A DNA stretch of 64,000 nt from Brevibacillus parabrevis (GCF_003710905.1 NZ_RHHV01000010.1:62001-126000); one strand, 5' to 3'; numbered from the stretch's first letter, positions 18,117 to 27,386 are shown. The notes: a model not told the origin generated them from the letters alone. Translations and numbers: made by a program.

Positions 18117-18971
18117 ATGAGCAATCAAGCAGAGGGAATCTCGGTCGCCGCGACCGCTTCGGCCAAACCCGTCCTGCCGACGAAAGCAAAAGCTAGGGCA
18201 GGCAACAGCACCAAACTGGCGATCTGGTTAAAAGGCTTGATCCTGCCCGTCGTTGTCCTGATCGTCTGGCAGACGGCAGGCGAATTGGGAATGGTGTCGG
18301 CGACCATGCTGCCGACGCCGCTGCAAATTTTGACTGCGGCGGGCGAGCTTTTGGCGAGCGGGGAGCTGCTTGGACATTTGCAAATCAGCATCATGCGGGC
18401 GGCGACAGGCTTTTTGCTCGGCGGAGCGATCGGACTGCTGGCAGGACTGGCGGTAGGCTTTTCCAATCGGGTGGAGCATTCGCTCGATCCATCGGTGCAA
18501 ATGCTCAGGACGATTCCGCATCTGGCGGTGATTCCGCTGTTTATTTTGTGGTTTGGCTTCGGCGAGCTGTCCAAGGTGCTGTTGATTGCCAAAGGAGCAT
18601 TTTTTCCGCTCTACGTAAATACGTTCCTCGGGATACGCAGTGTTGACGCCAAGCTGTTTGACGTCGCCCGAGTGTTGCAGTTCAGCCGCTGGAAGCAAAT
18701 TACCAAGCTGATTATCCCGGCGGCGCTGCCGAATATTTTGCTCGGTGTCCGGCTGTCTCTGGGTGCTGCCTGGCTGGGACTGGTCGTGGCAGAATTGATG
18801 GGTTCGAGCGAAGGGGTCGGCTACTTGATTATGGATGCGCGCCAATTTTCGCAAACGTCCATTGTGTTTGTAGGAATCGTGATCTTTGCGCTGGTCGGCA
18901 AGGCGACGGATTCGCTGGTGCGCTACCTGGAGAAAAAATGGCTCAAATGGCGGGAGCATTACAGCGGGTAA
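18117..18971 (+). CDS. ssuC: sulfonate ABC transporter permease
   Basis: The product has 284 residues with a polar N-terminal extension of about 40 residues, then six membrane helices. The EAA coupling loop is visible as EVARVLQFSRWKQITKLIIPAALPNI in divergent form (FDVARVLQFSRWKQI...PAALP). It forms the membrane channel with SsuB and receives substrate from SsuA. GGAGG precedes the start. About 160 bases of noncoding sequence follow before ssuE. Confidence 0.92.
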   Translation: MSNQAEGISVAATASAKPVLPTKAKARAGNSTKLAIWLKGLILPVVVLIVWQTAGELGMVSATMLPTPLQILTAAGELLASGELLGHLQISIMRAATGFLLGGAIGLLAGLAVGFSNRVEHSLDPSVQMLRTIPHLAVIPLFILWFGFGELSKVLLIAKGAFFPLYVNTFLGIRSVDAKLFDVARVLQFSRWKQITKLIIPAALPNILLGVRLSLGAAWLGLVVAELMGSSEGVGYLIMDARQFSQTSIVFVGIVIFALVGKATDSLVRYLEKKWLKWREHYSG

Positions 18972-19131
18972 AAAGCCGCAGGGCTGGCATGGATTCAGCG
19001 CAACAAGAACGGATCGGGGAAAAGGAAGCGGGCCAAACGCCCGATGCGGCACAGGAACTGAGGGAATCGACAAACTTGCGCGGCAGGCAGGGACATCGCT
19101 GCTTGCCAAATAAAAAAGGAGAGATCAAGCT

Positions 19132-19704
19132 ATGGCAAAACTCGTGATTGTATCAGGAAGTCCCTATGCAGGCTCCAGGCTGGACACCGTCCTGACCTAC
19201 ATAGATCGATTGTTGCAGGAAGCTGGACACGAAACAGACTGGGTTCATGTGCGCGACTTGCCTGCGGACGATTTGCTGCACGTTCGTTTTGACAGTCCCG
19301 CTATCGTACAGGCCAACGAGCGGATCGCCGAGGCAGACGCGCTCGTCATCGCGACCCCGATTTACAAAGCGGCGTATTCCGGTGTGCTGAAAGTGTATTT
19401 GGATCTGCTGCCGCAAAAAGCTTTGGAGAACAAGGTGATTTTGCCCGTGGCAATCGGCGGGACGATCGCCCATCTGCTGGCGATCGATTACGCTCTCAAG
19501 CCAGTCTTTTCCGCACTGGGCGCAAGACATTTGCTGGCGGGTGCCTTTATCCTCGATTCGCTGGTGAAAAAAGGCGAGGACGGGGCAAACTCGTTGGAGG
19601 AGGAAGCGGCGCAGCGGCTGCAAGATTCTGTGGCGCAGCTCGTGCAGGAGCGTTCCTGGCAAGCGGAGCGCAGCAAAGTCCCCAACGTCGCCAACGTCAA
19701 CTAA
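19132..19704 (+). CDS. ssuE: NADPH-dependent FMN reductase
   Basis: The product has 190 residues with a flavodoxin-like fold: the phosphate-binding loop SGSPYAGSRLD and the ATPIYKAAYSGVLKVYLDLL segment typical of SsuE. It supplies reduced FMN to SsuD and probably to the NtaA-type monooxygenase transcribed divergently. AAGGAGAG precedes the start. It is the last gene of the rightward ssu operon, with a terminator about 30 bases after the stop. Confidence 0.92.
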   Translation: MAKLVIVSGSPYAGSRLDTVLTYIDRLLQEAGHETDWVHVRDLPADDLLHVRFDSPAIVQANERIAEADALVIATPIYKAAYSGVLKVYLDLLPQKALENKVILPVAIGGTIAHLLAIDYALKPVFSALGARHLLAGAFILDSLVKKGEDGANSLEEEAAQRLQDSVAQLVQERSWQAERSKVPNVANVN

Positions 19705-19732
19705 AACCAAAGCCAAAGCCTAAACAAAGCAA

Positions 19733-19760
19733 GGAGCCCTTCGTGCAGGAGGGCTCTTTT
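19733..19760 (+). terminator. intrinsic terminator of the ssu operon
   Basis: GAGCCCT pairs with AGGGCTC around a nine-base loop and is followed by TTTT. Confidence 0.75.
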
Positions 19761-19859
19761 GCGCTGTCACTTGTCCGCTTCCACGCTTTGCACCTGTAGC
19801 TCTTAGACAAGGTGACAAAGGTAACGATTCTCGGCGTGTGATGCAAAATGCTTGCTCGC

Positions 19860-20300
19860 CTATTCACTAAAAAGCGGACGGGGAGGATTTTTTTCCTGCA
19901 AAATGCTTCCTTCTATCCGATTCCCTTCACGCTGCCAATATTCCATCCCGCCGAGCATCTCCTTGACGGAAAAGCCAAGCTCCGCAAGCTTGGCGCACGC
20001 TTTTGCCGCACCGTTGCACGCAGGGCTCCAGCAGTAGACGACCAACAGCTTGGAGCGATCCAAAAACGCAGTGGTTTCCCCGCTGATAAGCGCGTGAGGC
20101 AACGAGATGGCGCCAGGTACGTGGCACTCCTGGTACGCTTTTTCGCTGCGGGCATCGACGATGATATAATTCGCCACGCCGTTTTGCAGGTCATTCCAGA
20201 CATCTGATACGTCTGTTTCCAAAGAGAGCTTGGCGAGAAAATGGCGATGGGCTTGCGCCGGGGGCGCGGCCGGAATTTGCAATACGACAGACACGTTCAT
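19860..20300 (-). CDS. rhodanese-like sulfurtransferase
   Basis: The product has 146 residues with one rhodanese domain. It has VDARSEKAYQECHVPGAISLPH and the active-site loop VYCWSPACNGA, with the likely persulfide-forming Cys90. It transfers sulfane sulfur to thiol acceptors, which fits the neighbouring organosulfur genes. It is divergent from the LysR regulator at 20413 and convergent with ssuE. Its acceptor is unknown. Confidence 0.88.
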   Translation of the reverse strand: MNVSVVLQIPAAPPAQAHRHFLAKLSLETDVSDVWNDLQNGVANYIIVDARSEKAYQECHVPGAISLPHALISGETTAFLDRSKLLVVYCWSPACNGAAKACAKLAELGFSVKEMLGGMEYWQREGNRIEGSILQEKNPPRPLFSE

Positions 20301-20333
20301 TCCTCCTTGATTCGGGATGACTTCAGCTTAGCA

Positions 20334-20362
20334 TTGATCGAATCATCACAGTTATCTATACT
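20334..20362 (+). promoter_or_regulatory. sigma-A promoter for the LysR gene
   Basis: TTGATC and TATACT are separated by exactly 17 bases, about 50 bases before the start codon. The promoter lies in the 112-base gap shared with the divergent rhodanese gene. Confidence 0.6.
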
Positions 20363-20412
20363 ATTTGATAATAAACATCAGTGATTTCTATGATTGAACA
20401 GGAGGTGTGCCG

Positions 20413-21303
20413 ATGGAGCTGGTGTATTTGCATACGTTTCGCGAGGTAGCCAGATGGGGCAGCTTTACGAGGGCGGCGGAGGAGCTTGGCTATGCGCAGC
20501 CGACAGTGACTGCCCAGATGCAAAAGCTGGAACAATCCTATGGAGTGCCGCTGTTTGAGCGCTACGGACGCAGGCTGCGCATGACTCAGGCGGGAGAAGC
20601 ACTGTTGCCGTATGCGAGGGAAATGATCCGGCTATATGGGGAATCTAAAGACATCGTGAACCGTCAGGCGAGCGGCCCGCTTGCGATTGGCACGATTGAT
20701 ACGCTTGCTGCTTTCTTTTTGCCCCCGTACTTGCAAAGCTTCCGTGAGCAATATCCGGCGGTCGATCTCGTGCTGCGGACGGCGAGTGAAGAGGTGATTT
20801 TGCAGCAGCTTCGCGATGGTTACCTGGACATCGGGATCATTTTCGATCGCCGCTGTACAGACAAGGAGCTGGTAGCAGAGGTCGTTCGTCAGGAGGAGCT
20901 GGTGATCGTCATGCCTCCCGAGCATCGGCTTGCGAGCTTGCCTGTGCTGACAGCCCGCGATTTGGCGAGCGAATCGCTTATCCTCACCGAAGAAGGCTGC
21001 ACGTACAGAGGGATGCTTACGGAGGTGCTTGGCGAGCAAGGAATAACGCCGCGAATCGCCTGCCAGTTCAGCAACCCGGAAGCGATCAAGCAGTGCGTGC
21101 GCTGCGGTCTGGGGGTGGCGCTTTTGCCGTCCATGGCTGTGAAAAGAGAACAGGCGGAAGGCTTGCTGGCTGGCGTGCCTTTTCGCAGCGACAAGCCTTC
21201 GTTTTTCATTCAGGTGGTGCATCATAAAAAGAAATGGCTGTCGCCGTCCATGCAGTTCCTTGTGGAAAAGCTGGCGCCGGGGCAGCAGAGAGAGGAATCG
21301 TGA
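20413..21303 (+). CDS. LysR-family transcriptional regulator
   Basis: The product has 296 residues: a winged helix-turn-helix (MELVYLHTFREVARWGSF...AQPTVTAQMQKLE) and a LysR effector domain from about residue 88. AGGAGG seven bases before the ATG fixes the start. An upstream GTG overlaps the ribosome-binding site. The position beside rhodanese and ssu genes suggests a sulfur or hydrolase-linked regulator in the CysL/Cbl style, which is inference. The following hydrolase gene begins at its stop codon, so the two are cotranscribed. Confidence 0.88.
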   Translation: MELVYLHTFREVARWGSFTRAAEELGYAQPTVTAQMQKLEQSYGVPLFERYGRRLRMTQAGEALLPYAREMIRLYGESKDIVNRQASGPLAIGTIDTLAAFFLPPYLQSFREQYPAVDLVLRTASEEVILQQLRDGYLDIGIIFDRRCTDKELVAEVVRQEELVIVMPPEHRLASLPVLTARDLASESLILTEEGCTYRGMLTEVLGEQGITPRIACQFSNPEAIKQCVRCGLGVALLPSMAVKREQAEGLLAGVPFRSDKPSFFIQVVHHKKKWLSPSMQFLVEKLAPGQQREES

Positions 21304-21308
21304 GCAGG

Positions 21309-22136
21309 ATGCAGGTTGATTTTGCCCCCTTTGTCGCTTTTGCGCCGGAAGAGAGCGTCGTCTCAGGGGTCGCGCTCTATACGGTCAGCTATTATAGCGA
21401 CGATCTGCTGGTCAAAGCGCTTTTGGCGGTGCCGGAGCATTTTCTGGCGGAAGAGACAAGGCTTCCCGCGCTGCTTTATTGCCGCGGCGGGATCAAAGGA
21501 ATCGGACGGGTCAGACCGGAGCGGATCAGCCAGATGGCTGCCTTTGGCTATGTCGTTCTCGCCCCGCACTATCGGGGGAATGAAGGCTGTGCGGGACGGG
21601 ACGAATTTGGCGGGGCAGATCGGCAGGACGTCTTTTCAGCCTACGAGCTGCTGCGCAAGCTGAACATCGTCGATTCCCGGCGGATCAGCGCGTACGGCTT
21701 TTCCCGCGGCGGGGTCATGGCTTTGTTTGCGGCGATGGAATGCAAGGGCTTGCTGTCTGCTGTCGTTTGGAGCGGGGTCAGCGACATGTTTTTGACGTAC
21801 GAAGAGCGGGTGGACATGCGCAGAATGTTGCGCAGACTGATTGGCCATCCCGCCAAGCAGGAAGCAGCGTACCGCGATCGCACCCCGCTGTATCGCGCAG
21901 GCGAGATCGCTTGTCCGGTGTTGATCATCCACGGCACAGAAGATGAAAATGTGAGCGTCGAGCATGCCCACAGGCTGGCAGCCGAGTTGCAAAAGGCTGG
22001 CGTCTGGCACGAAAAATGGCTGGCGGAAGGGGCCAGCCATCTGTTCGTCGGAGAAGAAATCGAAAAGTATACACGAAACATGTTCGCCTGGCTGGACGAG
22101 CGCGGTCAGGAGCGGATCGCGCCAGCTAACGCGTAA
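21309..22136 (+). CDS. alpha/beta hydrolase, S9 prolyl-oligopeptidase type
   Basis: The product has about 275 residues with an S9-type hydrolase core: a GFSRGGVMALFAA nucleophile elbow, HGTEDENVSVEHA with the triad Asp, and a final SHLF His. There is no signal peptide. It lies directly after the LysR gene. A GTG at 21300 overlapping the LysR stop (GTGA), with AGAGG before it, is an equally possible start. The substrate is unknown; dipeptide or ester hydrolysis is the family range. Confidence 0.85.
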   Translation: MQVDFAPFVAFAPEESVVSGVALYTVSYYSDDLLVKALLAVPEHFLAEETRLPALLYCRGGIKGIGRVRPERISQMAAFGYVVLAPHYRGNEGCAGRDEFGGADRQDVFSAYELLRKLNIVDSRRISAYGFSRGGVMALFAAMECKGLLSAVVWSGVSDMFLTYEERVDMRRMLRRLIGHPAKQEAAYRDRTPLYRAGEIACPVLIIHGTEDENVSVEHAHRLAAELQKAGVWHEKWLAEGASHLFVGEEIEKYTRNMFAWLDERGQERIAPANA

Positions 22137-22146
22137 ACAGCGTAAC

Positions 22147-23970
22147 TCAGTCCACTTTTGGGTCGAGGGGCAGCGTGATGATGATTTCTGTTCCTTGCCC
22201 CAGCTTGCTTTTTACTTGCAGGTCGCCGCCGTGGTTTTCCACCATGCGGCGCGAGATCGGCAAGCCAAGTCCGGTGCCGTCTTCTTTCAGCGAGAAGAAC
22301 GGATCAAAAATCCGCACGAGAAACTCCGCCGGAATCCCTTCACCCGTATCTTTCACATGAATATGCACGGCTTTATCGTCCAGGTGGCTTTCGATCAAAA
22401 GAATGCCGCCTTCTTTCATGGCCTCAATACTGTTTTTCATCAGATTCAGCAAAATTTGTTTCAGCTGCTCCACATCGACGTGCAGGCGAATATTGGGCGC
22501 ACAGCGGTCGACAATCTGGATGCCGTGCAGCATGGCTTCGGCATTCATCAGCGGCAGAATCGAGTGGACGACACCTGCGAGATTCACTTCGCGATAGTCC
22601 GGCTTGGACGGCTTGGACAGCATCAACAACTCCGTCACAATCCGGTTGACCCGCTCAATTTCCTGCAAGATCAGCGGCAGGTAGTAGCGATCCCGCTCCT
22701 GATCGGACAAGCGCTGTTCGAGCAATTGAATGAAGCCGTAAATAACGGTGAGCGGGTTGCGGATTTCGTGCGCTGCTCCGGCTGCAAGCTGCCCGACCAT
22801 CGCCAGTTTTTCCGATTGGTTCAAGTATTCTTGAAGTTGTTCTTGCTCCGTAATATCGAGAAAAGCGACCATCCAGCCCGAGTCTTGATCGTGCTTTTGG
22901 TTGTGCAGCGGCACATACGAGACGAGAGCGGTAAACGGCGAGTCATCCTGCTTGTACAGCGTCATTTTGCGATTGACGAACCAGGGGGCATCCTCGCTGT
23001 CTGTTGACGCCGTGAACGAAGCGGCTTTGGACATCGGATACCCGGCCTCGTCGACTTTGACCAGATGCTGTGCCAGTTTGTTGACGTGGATGCTCGCCCC
23101 GGCGTGCGGTTGCGTGATGATCCCGACAGGAAGCGAGTTGAGAATCTGCTCGCGAATATTTTTTTCTTCCGTCAAAATTTGACGCTGCATGGCGTCCTGG
23201 GCGAACAAATTGGCGATATTGCTCGACATTTTGTTGAACTCCTGGGCCAACTCGCTAAATTCGTCATGATGGGTATAAATAATTTGCTGGCCAAACGTCC
23301 CTTTGGACACCTCGCGTACTTGTTTCATGAGCGACTCGATGGGACGAAGCAGCTCGTTGCGGAAGTAAAAGGTGCAGAAAAACCCGAACAAAATCGCAGC
23401 TACGGAAACCGTGTAAGTAAGAATCAGCGATACGCGAATGCTTTCGTTTGTATGCTGAAACTCTTTGTTTGTCTTGTACTCCAGTTGATTGAGCGAGAAC
23501 GACAATTCACGTTCCAGTTGGTTGATCAACGGCTGGACTTCCTGGCTGAGCACATAGCTGACAGCGGGCACATTGTTTGCCTTGAGCAGCGGATTGATTT
23601 TGTTCAAAAACAGAAAATCCAGCTTGGAAATCGATTCAATAATGGAGAACAAGCCGCTGTTTTCCTCTGTTTTCGTCAGCGAGGCGAAACGGGATGTGTC
23701 GATCAAATTGGTGTAATACTGGTCGAGATAAGACTCGTCGCGGGTCAAAGTGTACATGTTCAGGGCGAATGTCTTGGTGTATATCTGGTTTTTGACCTCT
23801 AAAAGAGCGCTCGTTTGCGGCAAAACGTTTTGAGTCAGGTGCACTTCGTCGGAAGTAACCTTTGTCATATGGTAACTGAACAGGGTAGTGACGCAGCCGA
23901 TCAGCAGCATCATGACGAGATAGCTGAGCATCATTTTTTTCTGAAATCCAAGATTGCTGAACAGGGACAT
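22147..23970 (-). CDS. membrane sensor histidine kinase, sporulation-kinase type
   Basis: The product has 607 residues. A first helix (about 14-33), an extracytoplasmic alpha-helical sensor (34-178) and a second helix (180-202) are followed by HAMP (203-257), a PAS-like region (275-375), the HisKA H-box GAAHEIRNPLTVIYGF with phospho-acceptor His401, and the HATPase_c N, G1 and G2 boxes (NLMKNSIEAM, DTGEGI, GTGLGL). The catalytic core resembles the Kin family that feeds Spo0F/Spo0A. It starts five bases after the Med-like gene stops, so the two are coexpressed, and no response regulator with an output domain is in the operon. Confidence 0.9.
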   Translation of the reverse strand: MSLFSNLGFQKKMMLSYLVMMLLIGCVTTLFSYHMTKVTSDEVHLTQNVLPQTSALLEVKNQIYTKTFALNMYTLTRDESYLDQYYTNLIDTSRFASLTKTEENSGLFSIIESISKLDFLFLNKINPLLKANNVPAVSYVLSQEVQPLINQLERELSFSLNQLEYKTNKEFQHTNESIRVSLILTYTVSVAAILFGFFCTFYFRNELLRPIESLMKQVREVSKGTFGQQIIYTHHDEFSELAQEFNKMSSNIANLFAQDAMQRQILTEEKNIREQILNSLPVGIITQPHAGASIHVNKLAQHLVKVDEAGYPMSKAASFTASTDSEDAPWFVNRKMTLYKQDDSPFTALVSYVPLHNQKHDQDSGWMVAFLDITEQEQLQEYLNQSEKLAMVGQLAAGAAHEIRNPLTVIYGFIQLLEQRLSDQERDRYYLPLILQEIERVNRIVTELLMLSKPSKPDYREVNLAGVVHSILPLMNAEAMLHGIQIVDRCAPNIRLHVDVEQLKQILLNLMKNSIEAMKEGGILLIESHLDDKAVHIHVKDTGEGIPAEFLVRIFDPFFSLKEDGTGLGLPISRRMVENHGGDLQVKSKLGQGTEIIITLPLDPKVD

Positions 23971-23975
23971 GCCAA

Positions 23976-24986
23976 TTAACCTCCAAACGAGCCACGGGAA
24001 GAAATAAAGTGCTGCAATTCCCGTTCAATATCTGCGCGAACCTCCGGGGGCACCATCGGGCCAAACGGACTGAAGTGGTTCACGCCTTCGGCCAGACCGT
24101 AGACAACCTTGCCGCTCGGGAGTCTGTCTGCCATGTACTGCTCGAAAATAATGCGATAACATTGCCGCACGTCTTGCACCAGGGAAGCGAGCACATAGTC
24201 CGGCGCGATGTAGCGCTGGTCGGCGATATAGCCGATCGTATACACCTTGGAGCGCTGTGCTTCGGTAATGACGGCGAGATTGAAGCTGTCTCCGGTGGTG
24301 TAGATGACATCGACACCGTGAGCGATCATCTCGCGCGTTTTTTGTACGGCATTTTCAATGTCATTGAAGTCGGATACTTTCCCGATCACGATTTCCGCGT
24401 TGGGCGCAGCTTTTTTGACTCCTGCGCGAAAGCCTTCCGCCTGAGCCATTTCCGGCGGCTTGTCGACCAGAATATAGCCGACTTTGCCCGTGCGGGACAT
24501 TTTCGCCGCCAGCATGCCGACGAGCTGACCGGCAGGCTTCATGTCGTAGCGAATCGTCGTCTGGTTGGAATGCGGGGCTTCACCGTTGAAGGAGACGAAG
24601 CGGGTCTGCGGATACTTGCGTGCGACACTGGTAAACGGCTCGGAGAAAATCACCCCATGCCCCAAAATGAGATCATAGTCGTTTGCTGCGTATTTTTGCG
24701 CCACATTCGTGATTTGATCGGCTTTGATATTGTTGGCAATCTCCAGTGAAAAGCCGAACCTTTTCTGCATCTCCGTAATGCTTTCCATCGCGCTGCTGTT
24801 CCAGCCCTGATCGTAGGTTGGCCCTTCCAGCAACAAGGCAACGCGCAATATTTCAGAAGAAGGCCCGCGGTCATTGATCACTTCGTCCAAATGTTTCATG
24901 CTGGTAAAAAACTGACTGGTAATGAGCAGAAGCAGCCCGACAACCAGGAAGGTAAACAGGGCGAAAAAAGGCTTCAGCTTTGGCAT
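23976..24986 (-). CDS. BMP-family binding protein, Med-like
   Basis: The product has 336 residues with an N-terminal membrane anchor (about 6-24, no lipobox Cys) and then a PnrA/BMP-type periplasmic-binding fold. It has VALLLEGPTYDQGWNSSAMESI, LILGHGVIFSEPF, and VIYTTGDSFNLAVI...YTIGYIADQ, close in layout to B. subtilis Med. AAGGGG precedes the ATG at 24986. No ABC permease or ATPase genes are nearby. The partner is the histidine kinase immediately downstream, so it is more likely a ligand sensor for the kinase than a transport component. Confidence 0.85.
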   Translation of the reverse strand: MPKLKPFFALFTFLVVGLLLLITSQFFTSMKHLDEVINDRGPSSEILRVALLLEGPTYDQGWNSSAMESITEMQKRFGFSLEIANNIKADQITNVAQKYAANDYDLILGHGVIFSEPFTSVARKYPQTRFVSFNGEAPHSNQTTIRYDMKPAGQLVGMLAAKMSRTGKVGYILVDKPPEMAQAEGFRAGVKKAAPNAEIVIGKVSDFNDIENAVQKTREMIAHGVDVIYTTGDSFNLAVITEAQRSKVYTIGYIADQRYIAPDYVLASLVQDVRQCYRIIFEQYMADRLPSGKVVYGLAEGVNHFSPFGPMVPPEVRADIERELQHFISSRGSFGG

Positions 24987-25175
24987 GGAAAAATTTCCCC
25001 TTTTAAAAAACAAGCGTTCGATCGTGAGACGGTAAACAAGTGCACTCCTATTATATCGGAAAAGTAGCGCGATGAAAAAATGAGGAAAATAATGACGGGA
25101 GTGGGGGTGCATGGAAAGGCAAGATCAGGACAGCCTATTAAGGCAAAAAGCAGAGAAAAAGGGAGGCGTTTTCGC

Positions 25176-25370
25176 ATGGAGAAGGATTTCGTGGAAATCC
25201 CGCAGCCGGATATACCGGATGAAGTACGGCAAGTCGATTTGCCAGAGATCACAGAGACTACTCCTCATCCCAAGCCCGAGAGTCCGCAGGCAGCGAAAGT
25301 AGTAGCGGGGCAAGCAACAGGTGAACAAGGCTCAGGCGAAACCACGGAGCCGATCGGTTTTCGTCCGTAA
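25176..25370 (+). CDS. small acidic Pro-rich protein, unknown
   Basis: The product has 64 residues, acidic and proline-rich (PQPDIPDEV, TPHPKPESPQ), probably disordered. There is no signal peptide or membrane segment. GGGAGG at good spacing supports the ATG at 25176. It lies alone between the divergent Med-like gene and the CheY-like gene. The family is not recognised. Confidence 0.6.
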   Translation: MEKDFVEIPQPDIPDEVRQVDLPEITETTPHPKPESPQAAKVVAGQATGEQGSGETTEPIGFRP

Positions 25371-25492
25371 ACGTCGAAAACGCCGAATGTTCATTTCGAC
25401 AAAAGAAGTCATTTTCTCTCGTGGACAAGGCTTGCGATTTCTGCAAAAGTAATAGAGAGAAATGCGAGCGAGATGTGAGGGGATAGGACACC

Positions 25493-25846
25493 ATGGCCCG
25501 GTTGCTGATTGTAGACGACGCAGCCTTCACGAGAAGGATGTTGACAGATATGCTAGGCGAGCAACACGAGATTTGCGGAGAAGCGTGCAATGGTTTGGAG
25601 GCTGTTGAGAAATACAAGGAACTGAAGCCGGACATTGTGACGATGGACATCACGATGCCGCACATGCATGGAATTGAGGCCATGCGCGAGATTCTCGATT
25701 ACGATCAGGATGCCAAAGTGTTGATCTGTTCGGCAGTCGGGCATCGGCAAAAGGTTTTGGAGGCCATGAAGACTGGCGCGAGCGACTTTGTCGTCAAGCC
25801 TTTTCAGAAAGAGCAAATACTCGATGCCATCACCCGCCTGCTGTAA
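25493..25846 (+). CDS. CheY-like single-domain response regulator
   Basis: The product has 117 residues: one receiver domain with the acidic pair Asp8/Asp9, phospho-acceptor Asp52 (IVTMDITMPHMHG), Ser80 and Lys102 (VKPFQ). It has no output domain, so it acts by protein contact, as in chemotaxis or a phosphorelay. GAGGGGAT precedes the start. Its position 0.5 kb from the orphan sensor kinase makes a kinase-receiver pair possible, though the two are divergent. Confidence 0.9.
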   Translation: MARLLIVDDAAFTRRMLTDMLGEQHEICGEACNGLEAVEKYKELKPDIVTMDITMPHMHGIEAMREILDYDQDAKVLICSAVGHRQKVLEAMKTGASDFVVKPFQKEQILDAITRLL

Positions 25847-25849
25847 GCA

Positions 25850-25886
25850 AAAAAGCAGCCGCCAAGCTTGAAGCGCTTTGGCGGCT
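25850..25886. terminator. terminator between the CheY-like and cyclodeaminase genes
   Basis: CAGCCGCCAAGC pairs with GCTTTGGCGGCTG. Read leftward, the stem is followed by CTTTTTTGC, so it mainly ends the cyclodeaminase transcript. Confidence 0.8.
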
Positions 25887-25894
25887 GTACGGTT

Positions 25895-26881
25895 CTATAA
25901 CGAGACTGCAGTGCCGATTCCGGCAGCTTTTGCCCGCTCGTACACGGTCTTGGCTACCGCTGTATCCAGGTAAGCGACTCCGACCGATTTGTAGAGCGTG
26001 ATTTCTGCGTTATTTTCCCGCCCCGGCTTTTGCCCGATCAAAATTTCTCCCAGTTCAGCGTGCAATTGAGCAAAGCTCCACTCTTGTTCCGCGATTGGAA
26101 TGAGCAAATCGCCAGCTTCGTGCTCGGCACCTTCCAGCGTATCGACGACGACTTTGCTGGTTTGTACGGTGGCCGAATCGACTTCCCGCATGTGCGGCAG
26201 GAACGCGCCGATTGCGTTGATATGGGTACCAGGACGCAGGCTGGAAGCGGCAAACAGCGGCTCGGTCGCCTTGGTGCTGCAAATGACGATCCGGGCAAGC
26301 GAGACGGCTTCGTCGGCGTTTTCCACCACCGTGATCTCTCCGTGCCAATCCGGATAGAGCGCCAGCAGGCTTTGTTTCATTTCATCAGCTTTGGCTCGCG
26401 TCCGGTTGTACAAGTAAATATGGCGCAGCGCCCGTACTTCCATGACAGCCTGGATTTGCCCGAGCGACTGGGCACCGCAGCCAAGCACCGCGCAGCTGTC
26501 CGCATCCTCTGCGGCTAAATACTTGGTGGCGACACCGCTGCTCGCCCCGGTCCGCATGACGGTCAGCAGGCTGGCATCCATCATGGCGACGTGCTGCCCC
26601 GTTTTGGCTTCCGTCAGCACAATGACGCTTTGCAAAGACTTGATGTTGTGTTTATGGTTTTGCGGAAAAATGCTGATGATTTTCACCGCGACGTAATCAT
26701 CGCTCGCCAAGTAAGACGGCATGTACAAGCTGGTCGCATCGTATTTGGGATGGTCAACCGCGGTGCGCACCGGAGTCGTTACGTTTCCTTGCATATGCTC
26801 GCGAAAAACGTGTTCCACGTCTTCCAGGCAATCTTTCATCGTGTAGATTTGCTCGATATTTTCCCGGCTCAAAATGAGCAT
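25895..26881 (-). CDS. ornithine cyclodeaminase / mu-crystallin family protein
   Basis: The product has 328 residues and shows the family NAD-binding segment CAVLGCGAQSLGQIQAV, and before it TVMRTGASSGVATKYLA. Members convert ornithine to proline and ammonia or act as ketimine or amino-acid dehydrogenases, and sequence alone does not decide which. The ATG at 26881 has AAAGG nine bases upstream and is preferred over the ATG at 26890. It follows the remains of an MHS transporter in the same direction, so an operon once linked uptake and catabolism of its substrate. Confidence 0.88.
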   Translation of the reverse strand: MLILSRENIEQIYTMKDCLEDVEHVFREHMQGNVTTPVRTAVDHPKYDATSLYMPSYLASDDYVAVKIISIFPQNHKHNIKSLQSVIVLTEAKTGQHVAMMDASLLTVMRTGASSGVATKYLAAEDADSCAVLGCGAQSLGQIQAVMEVRALRHIYLYNRTRAKADEMKQSLLALYPDWHGEITVVENADEAVSLARIVICSTKATEPLFAASSLRPGTHINAIGAFLPHMREVDSATVQTSKVVVDTLEGAEHEAGDLLIPIAEQEWSFAQLHAELGEILIGQKPGRENNAEITLYKSVGVAYLDTAVAKTVYERAKAAGIGTAVSL

Positions 26882-26898
26882 GACTCTCATCCTTTCGG

Positions 26899-27124
26899 TC
26901 AGGATTTGTCAAAATCCAAATCCTTTGTTTCATCAATGCCGTTGCGAATCCACAGTCCCACAAACACGAGTGCAACGCTCAAAATGAACGGAACGCGCCA
27001 GCCCCAGGCCAAAAACTGCTCTTCAGGAAGCGTGCTACCATTCGATGGAGCTGCCCATCAAACTGGCGATCAACGCCTTGTTTTGAACCTGTTTGGAAAC
27101 TCCCGCTTGTGGTTGAAGTGCCAT
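26899..27124 (-). pseudogene. internally deleted MHS-family MFS transporter
   Basis: Read leftward from ATG 27124 (AAGGGAGG upstream), 29 codons give NKALIASLMGSSIEW, the usual N terminus of metabolite:H+ symporters, and then hit TAG at 27037-27035. After a frame change the sequence resumes with FLAWGWRVPFILSVALVFVG and runs to a stop at 26899, a segment that in intact members lies some 180-200 residues into the protein. Most of the N-terminal half and the entire C-terminal half are gone. The remnant heads the ornithine cyclodeaminase operon. Confidence 0.75.
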
Positions 27125-27386
27125 CAGTTGCAGATCCTCCCTTGGTGTGTAAATGACGATGCTTTGCAGAATGGCGTTGGAGTGCGAGTAGCAGCGGGCG
27201 GGGGATACCTTCGCTTCGTGAATTGAAGCGTCACTTCAATTTCCGCTCATAAAAAAAGTGAAAACGCTTTTTGTCTGATAATAGTAAAGATTATAAAAGA
27301 TAAAAGGATTCATCGCAACAGCGTTTTGCACCATTTTCCCGCAAGCGGTATGATAGACCTATCTTGCGAGATTTGAGGTATAGCGG

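Noticed and set aside
18938..19147. possible small gene between ssuC and ssuE
   Set aside because: Its start has no proper ribosome-binding site, it overlaps both neighbours, and its sequence is low-complexity polar.
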